NCBI GenBank assembly: GCA_001701295.1
Contig: DAAV01000059.1
Location: 1 to 7,899 of the forward strand
DNA length: 7,899 nt
From: Bacteroidales bacterium H10
Lineage (GTDB): Bacteria > Bacteroidota > Bacteroidia > Bacteroidales > Muribaculaceae
Direction: 5' to 3'
Positions 1-7,390 of this stretch are shown piece by piece. Below the pieces are notes generated by a model. That model worked only from the letters and a program-made list of their open reading frames with translations. It was not told where the DNA came from and did not search any database. A program made the translations under genes and the position numbers. How positions within the stretch are numbered: the stretch's first letter is position 1; each line of letters begins with the position of its first letter.

Positions 1-354
1 GATTCCGAGTGGCAGCAGTATGAATGTGGACAACCACATGCCGATCCAGACTATCCAGTGTCCGTCGCGTGCGAGTTTGTATCCGGTGTTGTCTATGATG
101 TAGTAGACAAGGAAAAGAAGCACGGATATGACAAGCGGGGTTCCGAGACCCCCTTTCCGAATAATCGCGCCGAGAGGCGCGCCGATGAAGAGGAAGATTA
201 TACATCCCACCGAAAGAGTGAATTTTTTAATCAGCTCTATCTGATGGCGTCGGAAACGTGCCTTCTCGTCATTCAGCTGCATTGCGCGGAACTCTATTTC
301 CGTTTTTCTCATTTTGATCGCGTTGGTCGCTGACGAGAAAGTGGCGTCAAGTTT
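1..354 (-). pseudogene. C-terminal part of the same LptF/LptG-family permease, downstream of the in-frame stop, cut by the window edge
   Basis: Reading leftward in the same frame as the permease, the 118 codons after the TAA have no further stop. They encode KLDATFSSATNAIKMRKTEI, then a charged helix, then IFLFIGAPLGAIIRKGGLG, a long helix with FLVYYIIDNTGYKLARDG, and WIVWIGMWLSTFILLPLGI at the window edge. This GAPLGAIIRKGGLG...YYIIDNTGYKLARDG...W pattern is the conserved C-terminal membrane half of Bacteroidales LptF/LptG permeases, so the stretch is the missing part of the gene, not a new one. It could be translated separately from an ATG at 310-312 (at least 104 residues), by readthrough, or not at all. 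The gene continues beyond position 1, so its true end is not visible. The type 'pseudogene' reflects the interrupted frame; a base-calling error would restore one gene. Confidence 0.75.
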
Positions 355-1395
355 TTATGGGGTAAGGGTCTGTAGTGCCGAATCGAGATTTATCGGTGCG
401 GTTGTTTCGGGCTTGGCCGCAGCCTTTTTTACGGTCTTTCCTGCGGGAGGTGCCGGCATTTCCGGAGCCGGCGCTCCCGTGATGGCGCGGCCGAGCACCG
501 GAAAGGCCGTGTATTCGAATCCGGTCCTGGTCTCTCTGCCTATGGAGTCTATGCGTACGCTCAGAGAGTCGATGGTCTGTCTGAGCTCCGCCATGTTCTT
601 GCCGACGTACTGGTTGCGCATTCCTCCTTCGTCAAGACGGTTGAAATTGTTGTCAAACGGTATCAGCACCTCTTTGTCAAGAAATGATTCTCTGCGGAAG
701 GGAACATTCCGGTCCATTGTTTTCTGCTCCCTCAGGTTCTCGAACTGTTCTCCCTGATAGAGGTGCAGATACAGGTATCGCATGTCCTTGGTGAAAGCCA
801 GCCGCGCGGAGTCGGCCACAAGGATCGTGGAGTTGTCTCCCCCTTTCGACACATCATATATCATGACGCCCCGTAGCATCCCGGTCTCCTTGTTCTTGGA
901 CTTCACATAGAGGTTATAGCCAGGAATCTGGTCGTAGAACGCGCCTTCGGGGATCTCAAGCTCCGGAGACTTCTGCCTTGCCGAAAACAGTAGCGTCCAC
1001 ATTTTGACCTGGGCCTTGGGCAGCACGTCGTTCTGGAAAAAGAAAGCGCCGACGGCGATCATCGAGATAAGTATGATCAGCGGGCTCATTGTCTTGACGA
1101 GAGATACTCCCGACGCCTTGATGGCCGTCAGCTCCGATTTCTCGCCGAGATTGCCGAATGTCATCAGGCTGGCGAGCAATATCGCAAGCGGCAGTGCCAT
1201 GGGCACCATGCTGACGGCGGCGTAAAAGAAAAGCTCTCCGAGAAGCCCTACCGACAGGCCCTTGCCGACAAGGTCGTCTATATAGCGCCACAGAAACTGC
1301 ATCAGCACGATGAAGAGCACGATGAAGAATGTCATCGCGAACAGTGGCAGAAAGCTTTTTAAAATAAAGAGATATAAGCGTTTTACTATTCTCAT
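355..1395 (-). CDS. LptF/LptG (YjgP/YjgQ) family LPS-export permease, N-terminal part ended by an in-frame TAA
   Basis: This is an inner-membrane permease subunit of the Lpt machinery, which with the LptB ATPase extracts lipopolysaccharide and passes it to the periplasmic bridge. The 346 residues show a basic N-terminus, membrane helices at about 12-36, 54-80 and 103-121, and a cytoplasmic coupling segment between helices 2 and 3 (GNLGEKSELTAIKASGVS, 81-98). The periplasmic beta-jellyroll region runs from about 140 to 250 and contains the family-typical KSPELEIPEGAFYD. A Pro/Ala-rich linker lies near 305-335. From memory, Bacteroidales homologues are about 600-650 aa and carry further C-terminal helices. 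Here a TAA at 355-357 stops the frame before them, yet matching sequence continues in the same frame to position 1. The ATG at 1393-1395 fits the family start. Family assignment is firm. Whether the product is functional, split or inactivated is open, and LptF versus LptG cannot be decided. Confidence 0.88.
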   Translation of the reverse strand: MRIVKRLYLFILKSFLPLFAMTFFIVLFIVLMQFLWRYIDDLVGKGLSVGLLGELFFYAAVSMVPMALPLAILLASLMTFGNLGEKSELTAIKASGVSLVKTMSPLIILISMIAVGAFFFQNDVLPKAQVKMWTLLFSARQKSPELEIPEGAFYDQIPGYNLYVKSKNKETGMLRGVMIYDVSKGGDNSTILVADSARLAFTKDMRYLYLHLYQGEQFENLREQKTMDRNVPFRRESFLDKEVLIPFDNNFNRLDEGGMRNQYVGKNMAELRQTIDSLSVRIDSIGRETRTGFEYTAFPVLGRAITGAPAPEMPAPPAGKTVKKAAAKPETTAPINLDSALQTLTP

Positions 1396-1459
1396 TGGCC
1401 TTGGGCGCCGGCCTCTTCGCCGGGCTGTGCGAAAGTTTTGAAATGTAAAGTTAGAAATT

Positions 1460-1492
1460 TTTGGTCAGACACGGAAATTTTTTGTAATTTTG
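1460..1492 (+). promoter_or_regulatory. Bacteroidota-type promoter for the pta-ackA-lgt operon
   Basis: TTTG at 1460-1463 and TAATTTTG at 1485-1492 fit the Bacteroidota primary-sigma consensus (-33 TTTG, -7 TAnnTTTG), with a 21-bp spacer at the upper end of the usual range. Transcription would begin near 1499, giving a leader of about 79 nt before the pta start at 1578. The boxes sit in an AT-rich patch between two GC-rich coding regions. No comparably good match was found for the leftward permease gene. Confidence 0.6.
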
Positions 1493-1577
1493 GGAAACAA
1501 ATTGCCGGAACCGCATAAAAGTCATTGTTGTCAGTTTCATGTGTTTCCGGACTTGGAAGCTTCTTAAATCGAATATT

Positions 1578-2576
1578 ATGACGTTGTTTGAAAGACTTAC
1601 CCGACGCGCGCAGGAAAACCGCAAGCGTCTGGTGCTGCCCGAATCGTTGGAGCCGCGCACACTTCAGGCTGCCAACCGTGTGATTGAATCCGCTGTTGCC
1701 GACGTGACCTTCATCGGCCGTCGCGATGAAATTCTCGCCAAGGCGTTCGAGTTCGGTCTCCAGCATATCGAGAAAGCCAGTTTCGTGGATCCCGATGATG
1801 TGGAGTATACCGAGCCTTACGCCGAGCTCTTCAAGAAACTCCGCGAGAAAAAGGGTGTGACTATCGAGCAGGCACGTGAACAGGTGCGCAATCCTCTTTA
1901 TCTCGGCTGTCTCATGATCAAGCGCGGCGATGCCGACGCCATGGTGGCAGGCGCGCTCAGCCCCACTTCCCATGTGCTGCGTGCCGCATTCCAGGTCCTC
2001 AAGACCAAGCCGGGCATATCGGTGGTGAGCGGCGCGTTCATAATGCTTCTCCCCGAGAATTGCCCGTTTGGCGACGAGGGTATGCTCGTATTTGCCGATT
2101 GTGCCGTCGTGCCCGATCCTACGGCCGAGGAACTCGCCCAGATAGCTATTGCCACGGCCAGGACCACCCGCGATATCGCCGGACTGGAGCCTCGCGTGGC
2201 TATGTGCAGCTTCTCGACTAAAGGAAGTGCCTCTCACGAGCGTATCGACAAGGTTATCGAGGCCACGCGTCTGGCCCATGAGATGGATCCTGCGTTGCTC
2301 CTCGACGGAGAGCTCCAGTCGGATGCCGCGATCGTTCCGGCTGTCGGTCAGATGAAAGCTCCGGGCAGTCCGGTGGCAGGCCGTGCGAATACCCTCATAT
2401 TCCCCTCGCTCGAAGTGGGCAATATCGCTTACAAGCTCGTACAGCGGCTTTCGGGCGCAGGTGCCGTAGGTCCTATCCTTCAGGGTCTGGCCGCTCCGGT
2501 CAATGACCTTTCGCGTGGCGCCACTGTCGACGACATCGTCAATACTATAATTGTAACATGCAACCAGGCAATCTGA
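1578..2576 (+). CDS. pta: Phosphate acetyltransferase (short, single-domain Pta)
   Basis: Cytosolic enzyme converting acetyl-CoA plus phosphate to acetyl phosphate plus CoA (EC 2.3.1.8), the first step of acetate fermentation. From the ATG at 1578 it is 332 residues, the usual length of the short Pta class without regulatory N-terminal domains. Visible family motifs are [13 protein letters not shown] (17-29), [20 protein letters not shown] (117-136), [19 protein letters not shown] (172-190), SFSTKGSA (211-218), DGELQSDAA (243-251), [19 protein letters not shown] (269-287) and [20 protein letters not shown] (298-317). Ser312, Arg313 and Asp319 line up with the catalytic Ser309, Arg310 and Asp316 described for Methanosarcina thermophila Pta. 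An in-frame ATG at 1539 would add 13 residues ([13 protein letters not shown]) with no family counterpart, so 1578 is preferred. It is the first gene of the operon and ends 6 nt before ackA. Related phosphate butyryltransferases are shorter and less similar. Confidence 0.95.
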   Translation: MTLFERLTRRAQENRKRLVLPESLEPRTLQAANRVIESAVADVTFIGRRDEILAKAFEFGLQHIEKASFVDPDDVEYTEPYAELFKKLREKKGVTIEQAREQVRNPLYLGCLMIKRGDADAMVAGALSPTSHVLRAAFQVLKTKPGISVVSGAFIMLLPENCPFGDEGMLVFADCAVVPDPTAEELAQIAIATARTTRDIAGLEPRVAMCSFSTKGSASHERIDKVIEATRLAHEMDPALLLDGELQSDAAIVPAVGQMKAPGSPVAGRANTLIFPSLEVGNIAYKLVQRLSGAGAVGPILQGLAAPVNDLSRGATVDDIVNTIIVTCNQAI

Positions 2577-2582
2577 TAGAAA

Positions 2583-3785
2583 ATGAAGATATTAGTTCTC
2601 AATAACGGAAGCTCAAGCGTAAAGTACAAGCTTATCGACAGCTGCACCAAAGAGGTGCTTGCTGAGGGCGGAGTGGAAAAAATCGGTCTCCCCGACTCTT
2701 TTATCAAGTTCAAGCTTGCCGATGGCGGCAAGGAGACAGTGAAGGTTTCCATGCCTGATCACAAAGAGGCGATCCGCCAGGTCTTCAAAGTGCTCACCGA
2801 TCCCGACAAAGGCGTTATAAAGAGCCTTGACGAGATCGATGCTGTAGGCCACCGTGTGGTGCATGGCATGGAGTATTTCAACAAGTCCGTGCTCATTACT
2901 CCGGAGGTGATAGAGAAAGTAAAGGAATGCTATCCCGTTGCTCCGCTTCACAATCCGGCGAACATTATCGGCATCGAGGCTATACTCGACCTCCTGCCCG
3001 GTGTGCCTCAGGTCGGTGTCTTCGATACGGCTTTCCATCAGACCATGCCTGCCGAGGCGTATATGTACGCTCTTCCCTACGAGGCGTATGAGAAATATGG
3101 GGTGCGCCGTTACGGTTTCCACGGCACCAGCCACCGTTATGTGTCGCAGCGCGCATGCGAGTTCCTCGGCATCAGCCCGGAGGGTACGAAGATGATTACT
3201 TGCCACGTCGGTAACGGCGGCAGCATAACTGCCATACGCGACGGCAAGAGCATCGACACATCCATGGGACTTACACCGACCGAAGGTCTCATGATGGGTA
3301 CGAGAGTCGGCGATGTCGATCCGGGAGCTCTTGTCTATCTTATGGAGCGCACCGGTATGGATGCGGCCGCTCTGTCGAAGATGATCAATAAGGAAAGTGG
3401 TGTGCTCGGAGTCAGCGGCATTTCCAACGATATGCGCGACATCGAGGCCGGCATAGAACGCGGTGACGAACGTGCCCGTCTCGCCATGGACATGTATGAG
3501 TACCGTATCCTTAAATATATAGGTGCTTACACGGCTGTCCTCGACGGTGTCGATGTGATAGTCTTCACCGGCGGAGTGGGAGAGAACCAGACAGGCACGC
3601 GCGAGAAGATCTGCCGTCATCTCGGCTATCTCGGTGTGACATTCGATGCTGAGGCTAATAAAGTGCGTGGTGAGGAGATCGTTATTTCCGCTCCCGATTC
3701 AAAGGTCAAGGTCGTGGTCATCCCCACTGACGAGGAGATGATGATAGCTCAGGACACCGCAGAAATAGTAGGAGACAGATGCTGA
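2583..3785 (+). CDS. ackA: Acetate kinase
   Basis: Cytosolic enzyme of the ASKHA fold that makes acetate and ATP from acetyl phosphate and ADP (EC 2.7.2.1), completing the pathway begun by Pta just upstream. Its 400 residues match the usual length. The signature VLNNGSSSVKYKL (5-17), HRVVHG (90-95), GVFDTAFHQTMP (145-156), RRYGFHGTSHRYV (175-187), HVGNGGSITAIRDGKSIDTS (208-227), TGGVGENQ (329-336) and PTDEEMMIA (381-389) are all present. The functional residues mapped in the Methanosarcina thermophila enzyme fall at the same numbers here: Asn7, Arg91, Asp148, His180, Arg241 and Glu384. The enzyme therefore looks fully active. Its start lies 6 nt after the pta stop and its last 7 nt overlap the lgt start, so all three are probably co-transcribed and translationally coupled. 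Long open frames on the opposite strand are codon-bias shadows. Confidence 0.97.
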   Translation: MKILVLNNGSSSVKYKLIDSCTKEVLAEGGVEKIGLPDSFIKFKLADGGKETVKVSMPDHKEAIRQVFKVLTDPDKGVIKSLDEIDAVGHRVVHGMEYFNKSVLITPEVIEKVKECYPVAPLHNPANIIGIEAILDLLPGVPQVGVFDTAFHQTMPAEAYMYALPYEAYEKYGVRRYGFHGTSHRYVSQRACEFLGISPEGTKMITCHVGNGGSITAIRDGKSIDTSMGLTPTEGLMMGTRVGDVDPGALVYLMERTGMDAAALSKMINKESGVLGVSGISNDMRDIEAGIERGDERARLAMDMYEYRILKYIGAYTAVLDGVDVIVFTGGVGENQTGTREKICRHLGYLGVTFDAEANKVRGEEIVISAPDSKVKVVVIPTDEEMMIAQDTAEIVGDRC

Positions 3786-4666
3786 GTGCCGTAATATGTA
3801 ATCTGCTCGGGGCAGTCGTCTGGAATGCCGATCCGGTCCTCTTCTCGTTCGGTCCGTTGGCCGTACGGTGGTATGGACTGGCGTTTGCTGTCGGTTTTAC
3901 AGTCGGCTATGCGCTTGTCGCCCGCATGTTCCGTCACGAAGGCGCGCCGGAGAGCTGGCTCGGAAGCCTGCTCATATATGTGGTCATCGCCACGGTGGTC
4001 GGTGCGCGTCTCGGTCATGTCTTCTTCTACGAGTGGGATTATTACTCGGCGCATCCCGAGAAGATCCTGCGCATCTGGGAGGGCGGACTGGCCAGTCATG
4101 GCGGTACGATCGCACTCATAATCGCATTGTTCATCTGGTCATGGCTCGTCAGCAAGAAACCTGCTTCATGGATTTTTGACAAGATAGTGGTGGCCATAGC
4201 GTTTGTCGGAGGACTTATCCGTCTTGGCAATCTGATGAACAGTGAGATATATGGTGGCCCGACCGATCTTCCATGGGGATTTATCTTCGTGCGCGACGGC
4301 CAGACTGTTCCTGCGCATCCCACGCAGATCTACGAGGCATTATGCTATTTCCTGCTTTTCGGTCTGCTCATGTGGATGTACTGGAAGCGTAATGACCAGG
4401 AGCGTCCATGGCTGATCACCGGAGTATTTTTCATCGGAATCTTTCTTCCCCGTTTCCTGATCGAGTATGTCAAGAATGTCCAGGTAGACTCTGAATACGA
4501 GATGATCGCCACCTACGGCATGAATCTCGGTCAGATGTTGAGCATACCGTTCATTCTGCTTGGTGTCGGTCTGGTCATATGGGCGATGTACCGTCCCCGA
4601 CAGCACTTCGCGTTCCCCGACCGTTACGCCGACGAAGACCCCGACCCCAAATCCAAAAAGAAATAA
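3779..4666 (+). CDS. lgt: Prolipoprotein diacylglyceryl transferase
   Basis: Integral inner-membrane enzyme that transfers diacylglyceryl from phosphatidylglycerol to the lipobox cysteine of prolipoproteins, the first step of lipoprotein maturation. The 295-residue product has about seven hydrophobic helices. It carries RWYGLAFAVGF (30-40), ARLGHVFFYEWDYY (76-89), the GGLASHGG motif with His107 (equivalent to E. coli His103), and the Lgt signature GLIRLGNLMNSEIYG (145-159) with Arg148, Asn151 and Glu156. HPTQIYEAL (180-188) and LPRFLIEYVKN (223-233) with Arg225 and Glu229 follow. The C-terminal tail is charged (DEDPDPKSKKK). The ATG at 3779 overlaps the last 7 nt of ackA, and no other in-frame ATG occurs before residue 50, which would cut into the first helices. 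The gene ends 35 nt before a strong terminator, so it closes the operon. Function is clear; why it is coupled to acetate genes is not. Confidence 0.96.
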   Translation: MLSAVICNLLGAVVWNADPVLFSFGPLAVRWYGLAFAVGFTVGYALVARMFRHEGAPESWLGSLLIYVVIATVVGARLGHVFFYEWDYYSAHPEKILRIWEGGLASHGGTIALIIALFIWSWLVSKKPASWIFDKIVVAIAFVGGLIRLGNLMNSEIYGGPTDLPWGFIFVRDGQTVPAHPTQIYEALCYFLLFGLLMWMYWKRNDQERPWLITGVFFIGIFLPRFLIEYVKNVQVDSEYEMIATYGMNLGQMLSIPFILLGVGLVIWAMYRPRQHFAFPDRYADEDPDPKSKKK

Positions 4667-4701
4667 ATCCGGAATCTTCAATACAGATTCAAGATAAATA
4701 G

Positions 4702-4756
4702 CAATAGACGGGTCATGTATTACGCATGGCCCGTCTATTGTAACGGTTTTTATTTT
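4702..4756 (+). terminator. Rho-independent terminator of the pta-ackA-lgt operon
   Basis: Arms at 4702-4717 and 4725-4740 form a 16-bp stem with one G-U pair (T4713/G4729) and a 7-nt loop, TATTACG. A T-rich run, TTTTTATTTT (4747-4756), follows six bases after the stem. It lies 35 nt past the lgt stop and between convergent genes. On the opposite strand the downstream bases are only moderately T-rich, so it is chiefly a rightward terminator but may also hinder leftward transcripts leaving the 263-aa gene. Confidence 0.85.
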
Positions 4757-4774
4757 AGTCTGCTTTGCGTTACA

Positions 4775-5566
4775 TCATTGTTTGATGTATTTTAAGGTTA
4801 ATTTCTCATTTTGATAGGTTGTATAAGCCACTATATATACTCCTTTTGCAAGACTGCTCGTATCGAGTATATTGTTAGTTTTGTCATATTCGAGAACCTT
4901 GTCTCCACCTAAAGTATAAACATCCACAGAGTTTATATGATCAGAATTTATATATATGTGATTCCGATAGAATATTATTTCTTTTTTTAATGAGTAAAGA
5001 TTTGAAATTGAAATATCTACATTGGTTGTGATATCTTTTAGTTCTTCAAGCCTTGCGATTATTGCAGGATCTTCAAGGTAGTTATTAACAGATATTGGAT
5101 CGCTGTAGGTTACTCCTTTCTTGTTATAGGCGCATATTTTAATGATATCTCCTAATTCCACATATGTAAATTCATAATGGTTAGTATTATTTATTTCAAG
5201 AAGCTCAACACCTTCATACCAAATATTATCCATTATGTCAGAATTCCAAAAATCTTCCCGACCATGAAAATGCACTTCAAGCCCGGTTGCATTTTCACAT
5301 TCTATATCAAAACATAATTTGCTATCACCATATATACTGTCGATTTCCCAATCATAAACCAATGGATCAAAATGAATATTTTTAACTATTGGTTTTGTCG
5401 GTGGCTCCATAGGTTCAACAGGAGGCTCCTCGGTGGTTTGGTCAGGAGTATAGTCGTAAAATACCTTTGAATCGTTATAGTAGGTGTTACCCCCTATACA
5501 TTCTCCGAATGCCGATATACTTGTCAGGCATATAAAAATCAGCCATATCGTCACTTTATTTTTCAT
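4775..5566 (-). CDS. Secreted 263-aa protein with Ig-like segment and T9SS type A-like C-terminal domain, function unknown
   Basis: No specific family is recognised. Visible parts are a Sec signal peptide (MKNK then a hydrophobic run, about 1-20), a Pro/Glu-rich linker (about 41-60, including EEPPVEPMEPPTKP), and a beta-rich segment at about 62-162 (SKLCFDIECENATGLEVHFH, ending ICAYNKKGVTYSDPISV) that looks like an Ig- or FN3-type domain. A charged stretch follows at 163-180, then a C-terminal domain at about 197-263 with SVDVYTLGGDKVLEYD and DTSSLAKGVYIVAY, ending LKYIKQ. That last pattern is typical of type A sorting domains that direct Bacteroidota proteins through the type IX secretion system and are removed at the surface. 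The cysteine at 23 follows Glu, so it is a poor lipobox. The gene begins 9 nt after the stop of the 604-aa gene and is presumably co-transcribed with it. Base composition is AT-rich, unlike lgt next door. Function and T9SS use are inferences. Confidence 0.75.
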   Translation of the reverse strand: MKNKVTIWLIFICLTSISAFGECIGGNTYYNDSKVFYDYTPDQTTEEPPVEPMEPPTKPIVKNIHFDPLVYDWEIDSIYGDSKLCFDIECENATGLEVHFHGREDFWNSDIMDNIWYEGVELLEINNTNHYEFTYVELGDIIKICAYNKKGVTYSDPISVNNYLEDPAIIARLEELKDITTNVDISISNLYSLKKEIIFYRNHIYINSDHINSVDVYTLGGDKVLEYDKTNNILDTSSLAKGVYIVAYTTYQNEKLTLKYIKQ

Positions 5567-5575
5567 ATCAGATGG

Positions 5576-7390
5576 TTATCGTTTTATATATTTTATAGAT
5601 CGAGTTTCTCCATTTTTTTCATATTGGATGATTACCGGAGTATTTGGCAATACACCTGTAATTGACGATAAGTCATTTCCTGTCCATAACAGTCTTCCGA
5701 ACATATCATATATTTTATAATTGGTTTTTAATCCATCTGTCTCTGACCAAATGGATTTTGAAAAACTGACGTCCGCACCGTTTGTTGTTTCCAAGGGATA
5801 CCATTCAGTTGCCTGAGGGGTAATTTCTACAATATATTCTGCTTTCCCGACAGAGTTCTTTACTGTGAACACAAGCCACGCGTATCCTTCGGAGAAAAAT
5901 GCAGTGGATGAACCTTCCGCAGTTGGATATTCATATATAATTTGAGATCTTGAGAGTTGACTGAATTCTTCAAGAGATTCAACTTCAATATATTCCGCAC
6001 CCCGAGTGCGAACTTTAAAATCTATTACATATCTACTGCTGCTGATCCATCTTGGTTCCATAATTGTAACACTGTCTATGGAAGGCTGTCGTAGAATATT
6101 CAATACATATGGATATGTTCTGTATTTTAGACCATTTTGTTCAAAACAATAATCCAGACGAGCCTCTGTAATTCCGTTGACATCGACTGCATATTTGTTG
6201 ATGTTTTCAAACTTACCAAATGGAGGGACAGTACAAGAGCCGTCCTCGTCTTCGAAATATATTATTTCATTTTGATCACTATTTTTTAATGGTATTGATA
6301 ATCGCCATTGCCCCCCTTTAAGGCTATTGTCAACTTTATCATGACTGCCATTATTGATAACTCTGACTTCAAATGAATGGGATTGCATGGGATCTACAAT
6401 AGACTCACATAATGTATCAGTACATACAATACCGATAATTTCTTTTCTGTTTGTATCCCATCCCATCATTTTCATTACGCCAATGGTTGCTTCATCTATC
6501 TGTAAGATATGATCTCCTATTGTCACATCGGGAGCCATCAGACCATCTTTAAGAGCGGAGAATGGCAGATTGGATGCTGAATAGGGAGGATCTGCGAGCT
6601 GATATGAATTAGTCGAATCCTTGACATAAAATTTAGCATTCGGATAAGTAATAAAATCAACCAATTGGCTATTTTCACGATTAGGTTTACAATTAATATC
6701 TTTAAGCAGAGAGTTATCAGATCTTTGGACTAATAGATCGAAGATAGAGTGATTTCTAATTCCTACTGGATATCTATAGTCATTTGGGTCTGAATTTAGA
6801 ACAATAGGAGAGCCGAATCCAAAAATTCTGCACATTGCTCTAATAATACCGAATGTAAGATTCTTTTTAGTTAAATCAATATTATCACCCGTATAAGGAT
6901 CCCAATCGGTATTGCTGTCAATTATAATTGAACCGGCGAGTAGATCTTCATCAGATGTTAGAGTCGAAGACAGTCCTTTAGCAAGATAATAAGCATTCGG
7001 ATAGTTGATTCCTTGATACATTTTGTATTTTACCACGGTCTTGATATCACATTGTAATGGCTCGAATCGAATTTCTATTTCACATTCGAGTGAATCCTGA
7101 ATAATTGAACTCCATAAAGATCGTGCCTTGTCTGCACAATCCAAAATGTAATCCGGTATATTCTCTCCTTTGATTCTGATGTTGGAAGACTTTGACGAGA
7201 GGCGCTCTTTCAAAGATAATAAGGGTATGGATATAAGGTCTTTGTTATTTATTCGGGGATAAAAATTATCCTCAAAAACAACTATTGAGTTATTTTCATC
7301 TGAATCCTCAACATTGATATTGGCGTTATAAACTGAGGCGTGGATTGAAAATGTTATGAACGCTATGAAAATGAGTAGAAATTTTCTCAT
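5576..7390 (-). CDS. Secreted 604-aa metallopeptidase-like protein without zinc-binding motif, with Ig-like domains and T9SS-like tail
   Basis: A signal peptide (1-18, MRKFLLIFIAFITFSIHA) is followed at about 78-315 by a region resembling secreted Bacteroidota zinc peptidases. It contains ADKARSLWSSII (86-97), YPNAYYLAKGL (130-140), AGSIIIDSNTDW (152-163), LTFGIIRAMCRIFGFGSP (178-195), IFDLLVQRSDNSLLKD (216-231) and LMAPDVTIGD...QIDEATIGVMKMMGW (284-311). In active relatives the helix carries HExxHxxGF; here residues 184-192 read RAMCRIFGF, so the histidines and glutamate are gone although the closing GF remains. A downstream SxxHL-type motif appears as SASNL (271-275). Beta-rich, Ig-like segments follow at about 336-435 and 436-525. 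The C-terminal domain (about 540-604, IYDMFGRLLWTGN, ending IKYIKR) resembles a T9SS type A sorting domain. It is first in a two-gene unit with the 263-aa gene. The inference is a non-catalytic surface or secreted binding protein; a distant fold similarity only is possible. Confidence 0.72.
   Translation of the reverse strand: MRKFLLIFIAFITFSIHASVYNANINVEDSDENNSIVVFEDNFYPRINNKDLISIPLLSLKERLSSKSSNIRIKGENIPDYILDCADKARSLWSSIIQDSLECEIEIRFEPLQCDIKTVVKYKMYQGINYPNAYYLAKGLSSTLTSDEDLLAGSIIIDSNTDWDPYTGDNIDLTKKNLTFGIIRAMCRIFGFGSPIVLNSDPNDYRYPVGIRNHSIFDLLVQRSDNSLLKDINCKPNRENSQLVDFITYPNAKFYVKDSTNSYQLADPPYSASNLPFSALKDGLMAPDVTIGDHILQIDEATIGVMKMMGWDTNRKEIIGIVCTDTLCESIVDPMQSHSFEVRVINNGSHDKVDNSLKGGQWRLSIPLKNSDQNEIIYFEDEDGSCTVPPFGKFENINKYAVDVNGITEARLDYCFEQNGLKYRTYPYVLNILRQPSIDSVTIMEPRWISSSRYVIDFKVRTRGAEYIEVESLEEFSQLSRSQIIYEYPTAEGSSTAFFSEGYAWLVFTVKNSVGKAEYIVEITPQATEWYPLETTNGADVSFSKSIWSETDGLKTNYKIYDMFGRLLWTGNDLSSITGVLPNTPVIIQYEKNGETRSIKYIKR

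Noticed and set aside
1446..1453. TAACTTTA on the minus strand as a -7 box for the permease gene
   Set aside because: It lacks the final G of TAnnTTTG and has no TTTG-like -33 box at the right distance.
1539..1577. Upstream ATG start for pta adding 13 residues
   Set aside because: The added residues have no counterpart in short Pta proteins, while [20 protein letters not shown] from 1578 fits the usual N-terminus.
1392..2279. A 295-codon open frame on the minus strand across pta and the intergenic region
   Set aside because: Most of it is antisense to pta and reads through the promoter region without recognisable motifs. Only its last dozen codons are considered above as a possible remnant.
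2613..3620. A 335-codon open frame on the minus strand inside ackA
   Set aside because: It lies entirely antisense to a clear acetate kinase, is rich in His, Ala and Val as expected of a codon-bias shadow, and shows no family motifs.
4771..4789. Small hairpin TACATCA-TTGTT-TGATGTA at the end of the 263-aa gene as its terminator
   Set aside because: Only 7 bp, AT-rich, overlapping the stop codon and not followed by a T-run on the minus strand.
5498..5500. Cysteine 23 of the 263-aa protein as a lipoprotein attachment site
   Set aside because: The preceding residues FGE do not form a lipobox because the -1 position is Glu, and a C-terminal sorting-like domain argues for a different export route.
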